A stretch of DNA of 6,727 bases from Deltaproteobacteria bacterium (GTDB lineage: Bacteria; Desulfobacterota; Deferrimicrobia; Deferrimicrobiales; Deferrimicrobiaceae): NCBI GenBank assembly GCA_003105225.1, contig PQAK01000036.1, forward strand, positions 1 to 6,727. Reading direction: 5' to 3'. The notes below the pieces were generated by a model that saw nothing but the letters and a program-made list of their open reading frames with translations, was not told the DNA's origin and did no database searches. The translations under genes were made by a program, and so were the position numbers. Of the stretch, positions 6,105 to 6,727 are shown one piece after another (positions within the stretch are counted from its first letter, which is position 1; each line of letters starts with the position of its first letter).

Positions 6105-6203
6105 ATGGAAATGGCGCCGCTCATGGGGAAAGAAACACGGCTCGGCGGACTCGCCCTACTCGCCCTACCCGGGGGGCCGGCCCGCCGCTGTGGGAGCGCT
6201 TGA
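6105..6203 (+). CDS. Leucine-rich leader peptide for leuA attenuation (32 aa)
   Basis: A short frame with ATG at 6105 (alternative ATGs at 6111 and 6123) ends at TGA 6201-6203. Its centre reads RLGGLALLALPGG, with five Leu in nine residues encoded CTC, CTC, CTA, CTC, CTA. CTA is avoided in this GC-rich genome: reading the other genes in this window I found no in-frame CTA leucine codon, whereas this tiny frame has two. Six of its 32 residues are Leu. It lies directly upstream of alternative stem-loops, an intrinsic terminator and leuA, as expected of a regulatory leader peptide whose product has no function beyond being translated. There is no strong Shine-Dalgarno; either initiation is near-leaderless, or ATG 6123 is used with a weak GGA element. 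A 6-bp stem, CGGCGG (6143-6148) with CCGCCG (6182-6187), encloses the Leu codons. Confidence 0.72.
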   Translation: MEMAPLMGKETRLGGLALLALPGGPARRCGSA

Positions 6204-6228
6204 CGCCATAGTCTGAAACGCTCATCGC

Positions 6229-6261
6229 AGGCCGCGGGAACCGGCACGGTTCCCGCGGCCT
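6229..6261 (+). promoter_or_regulatory. Attenuator hairpin 1:2 (pre-emptor)
   Basis: GGCCGCGGGAACC (6230-6242) and GGTTCCCGCGGCC (6248-6260) are perfectly complementary over 13 bp, plus one outer A-T pair, around a 5-base loop. The 3' arm (CGGCCTT, 6256-6262) can instead pair with AAGGCCG (6272-6278), the 5' arm of the terminator. These two pairings exclude each other, so this hairpin favours termination when formed. A three-base T tract follows, too short to make it a good terminator itself. Confidence 0.7.
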
Positions 6262-6278
6262 TTCCGTTTGCAAGGCCG
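6256..6278 (+). promoter_or_regulatory. Attenuator antiterminator pairing 2:3
   Basis: CGGCCTT (6256-6262) with AAGGCCG (6272-6278) forms a 7-bp stem with a 9-base loop, extendable by one G-U pair. Forming it uses the outer half of the terminator's 5' arm and so would block the terminator. It can form only if hairpin 6229-6261 does not. Confidence 0.6.
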
Positions 6279-6310
6279 TCGGGAATCCCGCTCCCGGCGG
6301 CCTTTTTTTT
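6273..6310 (+). terminator. Intrinsic terminator in the leuA leader (3:4 hairpin plus U8)
   Basis: AGGCCGTCGGGA (6273-6284) pairs with TCCCGGCGGCCT (6292-6303) over 12 bp with one G-U, around a 7-base loop. It is followed immediately by a T tract (6303-6310, eight T, the first in the stem). It sits 82 bases before the leuA ATG and after the leader peptide, so it would terminate leuA transcription unless disrupted. It may also end the DUF502 transcript. Confidence 0.85.
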
Positions 6311-6392
6311 GGGCGGGGACGCTCCTCTCCCGCATCCCGGGCAGGATGCCGGGACGGGACTGTCCCCGGAGGAAAAATCAAAGGAGGGAGAC

Positions 6393-6727
6393 ATGGGGGA
6401 CAAGGTATTCATCTTCGACACGACGTTGCGGGACGGGGAGCAGGTGCCCGGGGCGAAGCTCGCCAGGGAACAGAAGGTGGAGATCGCAAAACAGCTGGCG
6501 GCGCTCAAGGTGGACATCATCGAGGCGGGGTTCCCGGCCTCCTCGCCGGGCGATTTCGAGTCCGTCCGGGAGGTCGCCCGGGTCGTGAAGGGCCCGGTGA
6601 TCACGGGCCTCGCGCGCGCGGTGCGCAAGGACATCGACACCCTGTGGGAAGCGGTCAAGGCGGCAAGACGCCCGAGGATCCACACGTTCCTGGGCACTTC
6701 CGACATCCACATCCAGAAGAAGTTCCG
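6393..6727 (+). CDS. leuA: 2-Isopropylmalate synthase, N-terminal third (3' end outside window)
   Basis: LeuA condenses acetyl-CoA with 2-oxoisovalerate to 2-isopropylmalate, the committed step of leucine biosynthesis, in the cytoplasm. The 111 visible residues are the start of the TIM-barrel catalytic domain. They include FDTTLRDGEQ (8-17), where R13, D14 and E16 belong to the DRE-TIM metal/substrate site, IIEAGFPASSPGDFESV (about 45-61), VITGLARAV and RIHTFLGTSDIHI near the right edge. The SSPGDF segment and the TSDIH segment fit LeuA better than citramalate synthase or homocitrate synthase, but these relatives cannot be fully excluded from the N-terminus alone. ATG 6393 has a strong AAGGAGG Shine-Dalgarno (6381-6387) 5 bases upstream. 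The leader ahead of it carries a Leu-rich peptide and an attenuator, independently supporting a leucine-pathway role. A stem of GGGGAC (6315-6320) with GTCCCC (6362-6367) can form between the terminator and the ribosome binding site. Confidence 0.92.
   Translation, partial: MGDKVFIFDTTLRDGEQVPGAKLAREQKVEIAKQLAALKVDIIEAGFPASSPGDFESVREVARVVKGPVITGLARAVRKDIDTLWEAVKAARRPRIHTFLGTSDIHIQKKF

Noticed and set aside
6101..6310. T-box (tRNA-Leu sensing) riboswitch as the explanation of the leuA leader
   Set aside because: The hairpin contains GGGAACC, which superficially resembles the UGGNACC core, but the U that should pair with the tRNA 3' A is G. The N position would be A, not the U needed for a tRNA-Leu discriminator A. 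I find no clear stem I or specifier-loop motifs. The Leu-rich frame explains the region better, though a covariance search would settle it.
5930..6712. 260-codon minus-strand frame spanning the leu leader and the start of leuA
   Set aside because: It is antisense to two well-supported genes, has a Ser/Arg/Pro-rich composition and no motifs. It arises from the GC-rich codon bias.

Overview
The window is a GC-rich, gene-dense bacterial chromosome segment, with codons ending mostly in G or C. It carries eight recognisable protein genes, one small gene easily missed because of its size, and a probable regulatory leader peptide. The gene set suggests an anaerobic or microaerophilic member of the former Deltaproteobacteria (Desulfuromonadota/Thermodesulfobacteriota-like): a rubredoxin-type mini-protein, a ferritin-like diiron protein, a PHP-type DNA polymerase X, a DUF502 membrane protein and LeuA. 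This placement is an inference from gene content, not a database result. I see no mobile elements, CRISPR arrays, tRNA or rRNA genes.

Layout. The left edge holds the 3' half of serS (+), which converges on polX (-, DNA polymerase X with a C-terminal PHP domain). Divergent from polX is a rightward series: a 37-residue rubredoxin-like protein (2598-2711), a DUF2231 membrane protein (2826-3248), a ferritin-like diiron protein (3299-3817) and greA (3825-4316). greA ends 3 bases from the end of a convergent manC (-, mannose-1-phosphate guanylyltransferase). Divergent from manC is a DUF502 membrane protein (5457-6068). Last come a roughly 290-base leader and the 5' third of leuA (6393 to the right edge).

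How the parts fit together. The rubredoxin, DUF2231 and ferritin-like genes look like a small redox or oxidative-stress module. Together the rubredoxin-like protein and the diiron protein supply the two domains of a rubrerythrin, but as separate polypeptides. greA is translationally close to the diiron gene, its Shine-Dalgarno overlapping that gene's stop codon. The other genes are housekeeping: tRNA charging, DNA repair, sugar-nucleotide synthesis and leucine biosynthesis.

The most interesting part is the leuA leader. A short open frame (6105-6203) encodes a Leu-rich stretch with five Leu in nine residues, including two CTA codons; I find no other in-frame CTA codon in the genes of this window. 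It is followed by three mutually exclusive stem-loops, the last a strong intrinsic terminator with eight T. This is the architecture of classical ribosome-mediated attenuation controlled by leucyl-tRNA supply. A second pattern is that candidate promoters before the rubredoxin-like gene, the DUF502 gene and the leader peptide all place transcription start within a few bases of the start codon, which suggests leaderless or near-leaderless mRNAs.
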